From Thalassobellus sp050294475 (GTDB lineage: Bacteria; Bacteroidota; Bacteroidia; Flavobacteriales; Flavobacteriaceae), in the NCBI GenBank assembly GCA_050294475.1, contig JBNKOE010000021.1:62001-126000 (forward strand): 64,000 bases of DNA, read 5' to 3'. A model generated the notes under the pieces. That model ran no database searches. It saw nothing but the letters and a program-made list of their open reading frames with translations, and was not told the DNA's origin. Position 1 is the first letter of the stretch. Every line of letters starts with the position of its first letter. Shown piece after piece: positions 1-9,600 of the stretch. A program made the translations under genes and the position numbers.

Positions 1-618
1 ATTTATGGTACTTCATCAATAAGATCTGCAAATTATTGGCCTCTTTATCCAATAGCAAACAAGAAAACACCATATTCAGTGTCTTCTTTGTTAACGTCTT
101 TATATGATACTGATGATTTAAGATCTGAGGCTTATTTCACAAAAGCTACAAATAGTGGTTCTAAGTATAATTCTGTGAGTAACAAAATAGGTATAAGTAA
201 CAATCAATATGGAGATAGAGGTATTAGAAATGCAGAAGTTTATCTTAATAGAGCAGAGGCATACTGTAGGTTGTTTCTTGAAACAGGAATGGGAGATTAT
301 AGAGTAAAAGCACTGCAAGATTTAAATACGCTGCGTGAAACACGTTATGATACAGATACTTATAGCCCTGTGGATATTACAGATGGCCAAACACTTCTAG
401 ATTTTTGTTTGGAAGAAAGAAGACGAGAATTGTGTTTAGAAGAGGGGTTAAGATGGGGAGATATAAAACGTTTAAATCTAGGTGTTGACCATACTTTTAT
501 AGATGCAGATGGTAATTCAATTGAGTACTCTCTTGCACCAGGTGATTTACTTTATGCTTTGCCAATTCCTTATAATGTAATGGAAAGAAATCCTGAATTA
601 TCACAAAATCCAAGATAA
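1..618 (+). CDS. SusD/RagB family nutrient-binding outer-membrane lipoprotein (3' part)
   Basis: The reading frame is open from the first base of the window, so this is the C-terminal 205 residues of a longer protein; a GTG at 79 is internal and not a start. SusD homologues sit on the outer face of the outer membrane and pass oligosaccharides or peptides to a SusC/RagA TonB-dependent channel, which should lie just upstream. Visible family marks are the helix NRAEAYCRL, the block ERRRELCLEEGLRWGDIKRL, and the typical ending with IPYNVMERNPELSQNP. The downstream genes are proteases, so peptides rather than glycans are the more likely ligand; this is inferred from context. The family assignment is confident, the substrate is not. 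Confidence 0.93.
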   Translation: MYGTSSIRSANYWPLYPIANKKTPYSVSSLLTSLYDTDDLRSEAYFTKATNSGSKYNSVSNKIGISNNQYGDRGIRNAEVYLNRAEAYCRLFLETGMGDYRVKALQDLNTLRETRYDTDTYSPVDITDGQTLLDFCLEERRRELCLEEGLRWGDIKRLNLGVDHTFIDADGNSIEYSLAPGDLLYALPIPYNVMERNPELSQNPR

Positions 619-665
619 GTTCAGTATTGGTAAAATCATATTATTAATAATTAAAAACTAATACA

Positions 666-1619
666 ATGAAAATTACATATTTATATATTTTTTTAAGTCT
701 TTTTGCTTTATCCTCTTGTTCTGATACAGGGGATAGTGCAATTGAGTCTTCAGGAATTGAAACTGGTTATATAGTACCACAGGGCAACAATGATTTTGAC
801 AACGATATTGTAAAATTTTACGAAGATTACGGTTCTTATTTATTGTATCAATTTACTGATAAGGATGCGTATTGGACGCCTTCTAAATGGACAAACGGTG
901 AACCATCTTCAGATGAAAGTGACGGGAAGTTAGGATTTATATATTTGGCACCTGATGAAAATTATATTAAGCCGCAATTGGATTTACTAAACAGAACTTG
1001 GTTTAATCACTATTCCCCTGAGTTTTTGGATGAATTTTTACCAGTGAAAATTTTATTATGTTCACAAGTTCAATACTGTAATTTTGATTTTTCTTCTTGG
1101 CCTTTTAAAATAAAAGGAGCAGACGTTGCTGCTTATTATAACTACGATAATATTTGTGTTTCGTATGCTAAAGAAGAAGTTTTAAACTTAACAACAGAAG
1201 AAGAAGCAGCATTTGAGAAAGGCATTAATCATGTTTTTGTAGATTGCATGTATGGACAAGGTAAATTAAATCCTACAGGTATATTTGGTGAATCGGCTAA
1301 TTATTCTCTTGCATCTTCCAAATATAAGAATACCGATTTATGGGCCATAGGTATTTTACAACCTTATTATTCGGCATCTCCCGAAAAAGATTGGAAACAA
1401 TTTGTAACTATGATGATTTGTTATTCAGAAGCATATTTAAATGCAGAGGTGACTACGGTTAATGAGTGGGATACCAAAGAAACTTCATGGGAGGGGATAT
1501 TTTCACCTTTAAAAGATTCAAGTGGACTATTGAAAAAACGTTATGATATGGTTCGTCAATTCTATATCGATAATTATAATATTGATTTGCAACAAATCGG
1601 TAATACTATATACGAATAG
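666..1619 (+). CDS. Lipoprotein resembling zinc-binding metallopeptidase (Mx1-like) with degenerate active site
   Basis: A 317-aa lipoprotein: signal peptide with lipobox ending SSC, lipidated Cys18. It lies 47 bases after the SusD gene. In flavobacterial SusCD peptide loci this position is often held by a putative zinc-binding metallopeptidase (Peptidase_Mx1 type), and the general layout here fits that family (an early YGSYLLYQF segment and a mid-protein strand followed by a helix). Where HExxH would be expected the sequence reads H189-V-F-V-D193, so the catalytic Glu and the second zinc His are missing. If the family assignment is right the protein is probably a peptide-binding surface lipoprotein. 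The similarity was judged by eye and is weak; it could be an unrelated SusD-linked lipoprotein. Confidence 0.6.
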   Translation: MKITYLYIFLSLFALSSCSDTGDSAIESSGIETGYIVPQGNNDFDNDIVKFYEDYGSYLLYQFTDKDAYWTPSKWTNGEPSSDESDGKLGFIYLAPDENYIKPQLDLLNRTWFNHYSPEFLDEFLPVKILLCSQVQYCNFDFSSWPFKIKGADVAAYYNYDNICVSYAKEEVLNLTTEEEAAFEKGINHVFVDCMYGQGKLNPTGIFGESANYSLASSKYKNTDLWAIGILQPYYSASPEKDWKQFVTMMICYSEAYLNAEVTTVNEWDTKETSWEGIFSPLKDSSGLLKKRYDMVRQFYIDNYNIDLQQIGNTIYE

Positions 1620-1929
1620 GGAAAAGAAATAATAATTGAATTTTAAACTTTAATTATCTAGATGTTTAAATACATCAGGAGTTTTATAACTCCCATATTA
1701 GTTAAAACTGTGCTAGCGCATTTCGTCTTAACTTTCTAAAATACTTACCTTCGAATGAGATAGTCAACGACTATCTCATTCGTTATCAGGTATCCACAAA
1801 AGGGATGCTGTAAATTTAATAATTGAGAAAAGATCAAGGGAAATCTTTAAGTTGTTAGCCCTGAACCTTGGGTTGAAAGTCCAATAGTGATTAAAAGGTT
1901 TTATACCAAATTATAATTAATAAATAAAT
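1620..1929. other. Intergenic region with three successive hairpins
   Basis: No plausible gene was seen in these 310 bases. Three inverted repeats follow one another: ggagtt/aactcc (1678-1693, 4-base loop), agttaa/ttaact (1700-1733, imperfect), and a perfect 14-base-pair stem with a 3-base loop (1752-1782). None is followed by a clear T tract. The last probably ends the SusD operon transcript. The A/T-rich remainder leads into the metalloprotease gene and presumably contains its promoter, but no clear TAnnTTTG box was found. Confidence 0.6.
1752..1782. terminator. Perfect 14-bp hairpin, probable terminator
   Basis: The arms 1752-1765 and 1769-1782 are exact reverse complements around the loop aac. 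It lies 133 bases after the lipoprotein stop and 148 bases before the next start. No T run follows, so intrinsic termination is likely but not certain; an RNA-processing or stability role is also possible. Confidence 0.5.
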
Positions 1930-4311
1930 ATGAAAGTTGTACTATTTCTTAGTAGTTTGTTTTTAAGCTTACAATTGTTTGCAAAAGATTTTAGTGTAGG
2001 TAGTAGGGATACAATTCCTTCCATCTCTCAATATTTAGAGGGTGATGTAATAAAAACAAGCTCTGGTTTTATGAATGTTTATGAAAGAAATAATCATTTT
2101 TTACTTGAGATTCCAGAAACCACTCTAGGTAGGGATATACTTGTAACCATAACTATTCTAAAAGGAGTACAAAAGAATGATCGAAAGTTCAATAAAAGAT
2201 TTGGGTATGGCGATGATTTCATGCCCGAAAATATGGTTCGTTTCGAGAAGAAAGATGATGTAATAAGTTTACTAAGTCCTCGTGTTTATCATATAGAAGA
2301 CGATAGTTTTATGTATGCTCCGTTTTATAAAAGTTTGATTAATCCAACTATCAAGAATTTTCCAATAGTTGCTATGTCGGACAATAAATACTTGATAGAT
2401 ATAACAGATTATTATTTAGGAGATAGTGAGTTGTTTGCTTTACAAGGTTCAAAAAGCGAACTGGACTTAGGAAATTATATCAAAGCAAGTTCATATCCTA
2501 CAGAAATAGTTAGCTTTCCCACTAATATTAGTTTTCGTTCAGTAAGAACCTATACAGATTCTAAACCAAATGAAAGCACCTATTCAAATAGCATTTGGGA
2601 AGTAGGGGCATTATGGATTTTGCTTCCAGAAAAGCCATTGAAAATAAGACCTTTTGATGAAAGAGTTGGTTATTTTTCTAACCACATTACTGGACAATTA
2701 GGAAATGAAAATGAAGTGTTTCAAATAGCAAAACATTGGCGTCTCGAGCCGAAACCTGAAGATGTTGAACGCTATTTGAAAGGAGAGCTTGTTGTACCTC
2801 AAAAACCAATTATTTTTTATATAGATAAAGATATGCCTGCCCATTTGGTTCCCTATGTGATTGAGGGAGTTGCACGTTGGCAAAAGGCTTTTGAAAAAGC
2901 GGGTTTTAAAAATGCTATATATGCATTGCCTGAACCTACAAAAGAAGAAAATCCAGATTATTCATCAGATGATGCACGGTACTCAGTTATTTCATATAAA
3001 GCTTCGCCAATTGCAAATGCCTATGGTTCTGAAGTTATAGACCCACGTTCAGGGGAAATTATTAGCGCTCAGGTTGCTATTTTTCATGCGGTGACCGATT
3101 TGATTCAAATGAGTTATTTTGTGATGTCCAGCCCTTCTGATCCTATGGCTAGGGAATATCCTTTAAATCAAGATGTAATGGGTAAGTTGTTTAGTACCGT
3201 AATTACTCATGAAGTAGGACATACCTTAGGCTTGCGCCACAACTTCATGGGAAGTTCATTTTACCCAGTAGATAGTTTAAGGAGTAATGATTTTATAGAA
3301 AAAAATGGTCTTGGTACTTCTGTTATGGATTATCAACGATTTAATTTTATAGCGCAGCCAGAAGATCATGTAAAACAAAAAAATTTAATACCAAAACTTG
3401 GAACCTATGATATGTTTGCAATTGAATGGGGATATCGGTATTATCCTGATACTGTAAAAAATTCAATCCTTACAGAAAAGCTAAACAACTTTGTTAAAGA
3501 GGAAATAAGCAAAGGAGGTATTGGTTTTTTAGATGAAAAATCATCTGATCCCAGAGTTCAATCTGAAGATAGCGGAGACGATATTGTTTATGCCAGCAGG
3601 CTTGGAATGAAAAACGTTAAGTATATAATGGATCATATAGAGCAATGGACAGAAAATCAGGATGATTATATATTGCTAAAACGGAGGTATTTATATCTAG
3701 CAAGACAATATCACAGGTATGTAAAACATGTGCTGAAATTTATAGGAGCCTATTATATAGACAATACGTTTAGTGAGAATCAAAATTATGTAAAAGAGTA
3801 TAAACCAGTTTCCTATGAAGACCAAATTCGCGCACTGCAGTTTTTAAAAGAGTATGCTTTAGAGGAACCTCAGTGGTTGACCCAAGCTCCATTTTTAAAT
3901 AAAATTGATTTAGGAGAAGATAAATATAGCTATTTTGACAATTATGTCTATCAGTTAGTAATTAAAGGATTAGCATTTAATAATTCTAAAATCAAGAATG
4001 ATAATCCTTTAACTAGTGGGGAACTTCTAGATTTCATGTTTGAGAAATTGTTTCTAAGTAAAGAGAAAAACAAACAACTTTCAGAATTTGAAAAAAGATT
4101 GCAGAGTAGTTATTTATCTCAATTGAGTGTAAATATCAAGAATAAAAATAGCGTATCCTATAATAATACGCTTACTATACAATCTCAAATCTATAAGATT
4201 AAAGCTTTTGCCGAAAAGAAAATTTTAAATACTGATTCTTTGACTAAAGCTCATTATTTAGGACTGCTCAATTCTATAAAAATTTGGGAGCAAGGCAATC
4301 AAAAATTTTAA
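1930..4311 (+). CDS. Secreted zinc-dependent metalloprotease (DUF5117/DUF4953 family)
   Basis: A 793-aa exported protein with a signal peptide of about 18 residues (ending LQLFAKD). The layout is that of the Bacteroidota zinc-dependent metalloproteases: a short DUF5118-like N-terminus, a DUF5117-like region to about residue 290, then the DUF4953 catalytic part. The extended zinc motif is intact: H427-E-V-G-H431-T-L-G-L-R-H437, with the three His as ligands and Glu428 as the base, followed downstream by SVMDY, a plausible Met-turn. It probably cleaves proteins or peptides in the periplasm or at the surface. It heads a tight run of three genes: the next starts 25 bases after this stop and encodes a catalytically dead paralogue. 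Family assignment is confident; the substrate is unknown. Confidence 0.93.
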   Translation: MKVVLFLSSLFLSLQLFAKDFSVGSRDTIPSISQYLEGDVIKTSSGFMNVYERNNHFLLEIPETTLGRDILVTITILKGVQKNDRKFNKRFGYGDDFMPENMVRFEKKDDVISLLSPRVYHIEDDSFMYAPFYKSLINPTIKNFPIVAMSDNKYLIDITDYYLGDSELFALQGSKSELDLGNYIKASSYPTEIVSFPTNISFRSVRTYTDSKPNESTYSNSIWEVGALWILLPEKPLKIRPFDERVGYFSNHITGQLGNENEVFQIAKHWRLEPKPEDVERYLKGELVVPQKPIIFYIDKDMPAHLVPYVIEGVARWQKAFEKAGFKNAIYALPEPTKEENPDYSSDDARYSVISYKASPIANAYGSEVIDPRSGEIISAQVAIFHAVTDLIQMSYFVMSSPSDPMAREYPLNQDVMGKLFSTVITHEVGHTLGLRHNFMGSSFYPVDSLRSNDFIEKNGLGTSVMDYQRFNFIAQPEDHVKQKNLIPKLGTYDMFAIEWGYRYYPDTVKNSILTEKLNNFVKEEISKGGIGFLDEKSSDPRVQSEDSGDDIVYASRLGMKNVKYIMDHIEQWTENQDDYILLKRRYLYLARQYHRYVKHVLKFIGAYYIDNTFSENQNYVKEYKPVSYEDQIRALQFLKEYALEEPQWLTQAPFLNKIDLGEDKYSYFDNYVYQLVIKGLAFNNSKIKNDNPLTSGELLDFMFEKLFLSKEKNKQLSEFEKRLQSSYLSQLSVNIKNKNSVSYNNTLTIQSQIYKIKAFAEKKILNTDSLTKAHYLGLLNSIKIWEQGNQKF

Positions 4312-4336
4312 ACACTTTTAACGAAAAAACAAACTA

Positions 4337-6661
4337 ATGCGTAAAAAAATAGTTTTATTACAGATACTTCTAATTCTTTTCAATGGAGTTTTGGTACAGG
4401 CTCAGGATGCTAATAAACCAAAATCTTTTGATGATTTTTACAAACCTAAAGAAATGAAAGTTGAAAAGGGTTATTTCAATATATACTCTATCAACAATCA
4501 TTATTTTATAGAAATTCCCGAGCAGATATTAGAAGAAGATTTGTTTATCTCTGCACAAACAACAAACGGAAATTCAGCCTATGTTTCTTCAGAAAGTGGT
4601 ATTTATCATTTTCAAAAAGGGAGAAATAATCAGCTTGATTTATATCAAAATAGATCCAGAACTTTTTCTAAAGATAGTTTAGATTATGATATGATCCAGG
4701 CTATTGAAAAATCAGGGTTTGTTCCAGCATATAAAAGCTATCCAATAATAGCTACAGGCAAAAAAGAAAAGTCGTTTATTATTGAATTAACTCAGGAATT
4801 AACCGCAACACGAGGTATTTTTAGTCTCAGTAAGCCTGGACCCATTAATGCTCCAGATCCTTCACGTTCTGGTTTAGAATCATATAAGGCTACAGATGAT
4901 GGCGTTGTTTTTAAAGGGTATGCTACAGAAAGTTCATTCAGACGCTCTATAGGGGGAAAAGATGCTAATTACATTTCTGCACATGAGTTTGAAATGGTTA
5001 TTCAAAAGGTTCCTAGTCATATTCATGAACCAAAGGAAGATAATTTAGCGTATGGCTTTAATACTGTAGATTATATGGAGTATGATACTAAAAATTACAA
5101 ATCAACCGTTGAAAAATATATTAAAAGGTGGAATTTAACTCCAAAAGCTAAAGAGGCTCGTCTGTATAAAAAAGGAATAACGGTAGCTCCAGAAATTCCT
5201 ATTAAAGTATGGATAAGCCCACTTACCCCAGCTCCTTTTGTTGAAAGTGTAAAACAAGCTTTAGCACAATGGGAGACAGTACTTGAAGAAGCTGGCTGGA
5301 AAAATGTTTTTAAAATAGTTAATGATGAAACTCAGGCCTATAAAAAAATTAATTTCTATTGGGGAAATGGAACCTCAGAGCGTGAAGTGGAATATAGCGT
5401 TGTGGAAAATCAAGTTACAGGAGAAATAATAGCAGCCCGAATTAATTTTTTAGATACACCTGCCAAACGAAGCTTGACCAAATATTTGCTTCTTTGTGGA
5501 GAAAATGATCCGGAAATAATAAAGAACCCTAATAGTCTGGAAAAAAGAAAAGATGTATTGACACAGCAATTAGCCAGTGTTATAGGCCAAATATTGGGTA
5601 TAAAAGAAAATTACCCTGCAGTAACAGCCTTTTCTATCGAGCAATTGCAAGACAATGAATGGTTGAAAAAATGGGGGCCGTCAGCAACAGTTGTGGGTGC
5701 AAGTATGCCTAACTATGTTGCTTTAAAAGAGAATAATATTTTACCAAAATATTTATTGCCTAAAGTGTCTATATATGATCGTGATGCCATAGCTTATTTA
5801 TATGGCAACCGTGTAGGCTCACCTTCATTGAGAGCTACTTTTTATGCAAAGAAGAATATTCTAGACCCAACCACTCAAACTTCGTTTATATCTAATGATT
5901 TAATAAGAGCAAGCGAAATTGGAATTCAAAAATTGAAAAGTACTTATCCAAAAATACCTGGTATACTTAACGATTTTAACCATGATGCCGATTTAAATGA
6001 AGATTTCACGGAATTCATTTCAGAAAGCTTTTTCTTGTATCAATATTTTGTAAATCAGGAATCTATGTTGATTGGCGGTATGATGGAACGTGATGTAGTC
6101 AAAGGTGAAAATGAAGTCATGGTTGATTTTGTGAGTAAAGAAAAGCAATTAGAAGCATTAAAAAGTCTTGAAGAACATGTCTTTTCTGCAAAATTGGATT
6201 GGCTTGCAAATCCAGAATTGTTGAAGCATAATCCTATTGATATGGATAAGTTTCATATTGATATGTCTAAAAATATTTTATTACGCCTGTTTAAAAGTGA
6301 AGTGTTATCCGCTTTAATTTACGCAGAGCAAAAGAATGGTAAACAAGCATTTACATGTGATGATTTGTTTGCTTTTACAAATAGGGTAGTCTTTCTAAAT
6401 TTTGATGTTTCAAATGAGCCAACAGACATACAATTGAGCACTCAAATTAACATGGCCAATATTCTTATAGAATTAGCCAATGCCAATAACATCAATCATA
6501 AAGTAAACGATTTAAATGCGGTAATACAGCTCTATTTATTGCAAGTACGTGATTCAGTAGAAAAACTGATGAATAATGATATGGTTAGCGATAAAGTTAA
6601 AAGTAATTGTAAATTTATTTTATTGCGCTTCAATAAAGAATATTTCAATAAAACTTTATAA
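4337..6661 (+). CDS. Catalytically dead paralogue of the DUF5117/DUF4953 metalloprotease
   Basis: A 774-aa protein with a signal peptide ending near VLVQAQD. It aligns along its length with the preceding metalloprotease: similar N-terminal block (GYFNIYSINNHYFIEIPEQ versus GFMNVYERNNHFLLEIPET), similar middle, similar C-terminus. The zinc site is erased. In the place of HEVGHTLGLRH it reads S414-V-I-G-Q418-I-L-G-I-K-E424, so all three His ligands and the catalytic Glu are gone while the structural Gly and Leu remain. The frame is intact over the full length, which argues for a retained non-catalytic role, such as substrate binding or partnership with the active paralogue, rather than decay. 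Its stop lies 10 bases before the start of the thioredoxin-S9 gene, so the three genes are probably one operon. Confidence 0.88.
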   Translation: MRKKIVLLQILLILFNGVLVQAQDANKPKSFDDFYKPKEMKVEKGYFNIYSINNHYFIEIPEQILEEDLFISAQTTNGNSAYVSSESGIYHFQKGRNNQLDLYQNRSRTFSKDSLDYDMIQAIEKSGFVPAYKSYPIIATGKKEKSFIIELTQELTATRGIFSLSKPGPINAPDPSRSGLESYKATDDGVVFKGYATESSFRRSIGGKDANYISAHEFEMVIQKVPSHIHEPKEDNLAYGFNTVDYMEYDTKNYKSTVEKYIKRWNLTPKAKEARLYKKGITVAPEIPIKVWISPLTPAPFVESVKQALAQWETVLEEAGWKNVFKIVNDETQAYKKINFYWGNGTSEREVEYSVVENQVTGEIIAARINFLDTPAKRSLTKYLLLCGENDPEIIKNPNSLEKRKDVLTQQLASVIGQILGIKENYPAVTAFSIEQLQDNEWLKKWGPSATVVGASMPNYVALKENNILPKYLLPKVSIYDRDAIAYLYGNRVGSPSLRATFYAKKNILDPTTQTSFISNDLIRASEIGIQKLKSTYPKIPGILNDFNHDADLNEDFTEFISESFFLYQYFVNQESMLIGGMMERDVVKGENEVMVDFVSKEKQLEALKSLEEHVFSAKLDWLANPELLKHNPIDMDKFHIDMSKNILLRLFKSEVLSALIYAEQKNGKQAFTCDDLFAFTNRVVFLNFDVSNEPTDIQLSTQINMANILIELANANNINHKVNDLNAVIQLYLLQVRDSVEKLMNNDMVSDKVKSNCKFILLRFNKEYFNKTL

Positions 6662-6671
6662 TACCCTTGTT

Positions 6672-9600
6672 ATGTTAAAAACAGTAAATACACTTTTATT
6701 ATGTTGCCTGTTATTTAGTTGTGTAGCATTTTCACAAAATAGGAAAATTGAATTTGAGCATTTATCTTTTAAAGAATTAAAAACAAAAGCTCAAGCAACT
6801 AAAAAAAATATCTTTATTGATTGTTATACTACATGGTGCGGGCCATGTAAGTTTATGAGTAAAAATATTTTTACTAAGGATGAAGTTGCAGATTTTATTA
6901 ACAAGTCTTTTGTCTCTGCTGAAATAGATATGGAGACAGAAGAGGGGATTGTGTTAGGCAAAAAGTATCAAGTGGGAGCCTATCCAACGTATTTGTTTCT
7001 TGATAGTTCGGGTAATGTGATTTATAAGTTTGTAGGAGCCAAGGCAAAGGCCTCTGAATTTATTGAAGAAGCTAAAAAAGGGCTTAATTCAGATAATGTT
7101 TATTATTCCATGAATGTAAAGTATGAGAGCGGAAATAGATCTGCCGCTTTTATGGAAGAATACATTAAACTTAAATTTACACGTAAGGAAAATTCTCAAG
7201 CAGTTGAAATCGCAAATGAGTATTTAAATTCTTTAACTCCAGAGCAAAAAACATTACCTGAAAATTGGTTTTTATTTGGTGAACATAAAAATAGTGTTTA
7301 TCTCTCTCTGTATGATAGCCCTAATAGTAATTACCTTATAGATCATTGGTCAGAATTTGTAAAGCATATTCCAGACTCCACTGTTTATAAAAGAATAGCC
7401 CAAAATTATCAGGGAATTGCTTCTGCTGTTTTTAGAAAGAAGTTTTTTAAAAATGATAGTGTTGATATTCAGGTTTTTGATGGCTTTCAAAAAAAGATAA
7501 ACACAATACCTAACTTACCTTCAAAAACTCAATTACTGGTATTGATGGATGTTTGTAAAGCTTTTTGCAAACAAGATAAACCATTAGTCATTCAACTTTT
7601 GTCAGACAATATAAGCGATTTTTCTAAGGAGAGCCAGAATCTTTTGTTTGATTTGTTTGCAACGAATTTCAATTCTAGAGAATTACGTACTTCAGCAGTT
7701 TATGAATTGATGCGAAAAGTAGTTCTAAGTAATAAGAATAAAAATCTGGTAAACTATTTCCGTTACTTTTTAGATGGGAATGATCCACATTATGAGAAGT
7801 TTGACGCCAAAAATCTTGTTAATAGGTTTGATCAGCCTGAAATAGTTCCTTGTTTCCATCCTGATCTGCCTATGTTTTATTTTAATTATAAAAAAGCAAA
7901 TCAGAAGGCGAACTATTATGCATTTGATAGAGAGTCTGGTACGCATCCCTTGTACATCAAGCAGGAGCTAGATTCTGTTATGCTGTCTATGAAATTAGAT
8001 ACAACCAGAGTTACTTTTACTCCCACTTTTACAAGTGAAGGTATTGGAGTTAATTTTAGTAATAACCGAGATAAATATACATACATACCTGAAAGTAAAG
8101 AGATTATTAAAGATGCGCAGACTAATAAGTCTGTCGAATTTGGGATATCACCAGATAAAAAATATCGGGTTATTTATATAGACCATAATATCTATCTTAA
8201 AGACTTAAAAGATTCTACCCAGGTACAATTAACATTTGATAGAGATAAAAATAATTTGTACTTTTTACCTGGTATTAAATGGTTAGGTGATGGTAGTCAG
8301 TTTATAGTATCTCGTAAAAATGATAAGGATGTTCGTCATTTAACAGTTATCAATTCAACAACCAAAGTGCCTCTTGTAAGAAACTATAAAGAAGCAATTC
8401 CTGGAGACACCATTCTAACAAAACAAGAATTGTTTTTAGGGGATGTTAAAAACAAGTCATTAAGAAAAATCGAGGTTGAAAAATGGAAAGATCAGGATTT
8501 TTTAGAAATCAAAAGTGATAATCCCGATTTGTTTTATTTTACGCGTTTAAAGAGAACTCATGATGAATTGGAGTTATGTTCCCTAGATAATAAGGGTGAG
8601 GTTAAAGTTATAATTGCAGAGAAATTCACTCCGAATATTAATGATGTTTTATTTAATTGTAAAATTTTAAACAAGGGGAAAGACATCCTTTTTTGGTCAG
8701 ATAGAACAGGTTGGGGACATTATTATCATTACAATAAAAAAGGAAAGCTACTAAATGCTTTAACAAAAGGAGAATGGACAGCGGGCAAAATCTTATTTGT
8801 AGATTCAGAAAAACAAGAAGTTTATTTTCAAGGATATGGGAAGGATAAAAATGTCAATCCCAATTATTCCTTTTTGTATAAGGTAAAATTGGATGGTTCT
8901 AACCTAAAATTGTTGACTCCGGAAAATGCAGATCATCATGCGTATGTTAATACGAAAGGGAATTTTATAATCGACAATTATTCTCGAATAGACAGTAATC
9001 CACTCATTGTGGCCCGAGAGTGCAATGGCACATTAATAGATACGGTTATGAAACCTAATATTCAGCCTTTATTGGATTATGGATGGGATTTTCCAGAACA
9101 ATTCAAAATCAAAGCAGCTGATAATGAAACAGATTTATATGGTATTATGTGGAAACCAGATAATTTTGATCCAAATAAGAAATATCCTGTTATTTCTCAA
9201 GTCTATCCAGGGCCGTTTACAGAAACTGTTTGGACAAAATTCACCGTATTGGATAAATATCGAAATACAGCTTTAGCTAAAAGAGGTTTTATTGTTGTGT
9301 GTTTTGGTCATAGAGGGAGCTCACCTATAAGAAATAAAGCCTATTTTTCTTATGGTTTTGGAAATCTAAGAGATTATCCTTTGGCTGATGATAAGTATGG
9401 ATTGGAGCAATTAGCCCGTAAATATTCTTTTATAGACCTTTCCAAAGTTGGAATTCTAGGGCATTCAGGAGGGGCTTTTATGGCAGTTACAGCAATTAGT
9501 ACGTATCCTGATTTTTATAAAGTTGCCGTAGCTTCTTCCGGTAATTATGATAATACGATATATCATAAAAACTGGGGAGAACATTATCAGGGTATAGGAG

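Noticed and set aside
79..618. Separate small gene starting at GTG 79
   Set aside because: The frame is open to base 1 and the protein matches the middle of SusD, so it is the tail of a gene entering from the left.
6576..6671. Longer N-terminus of the thioredoxin-S9 protein
   Set aside because: It overlaps the previous gene by 86 bases and puts 32 residues before a clear signal peptide that starts at ATG 6672.
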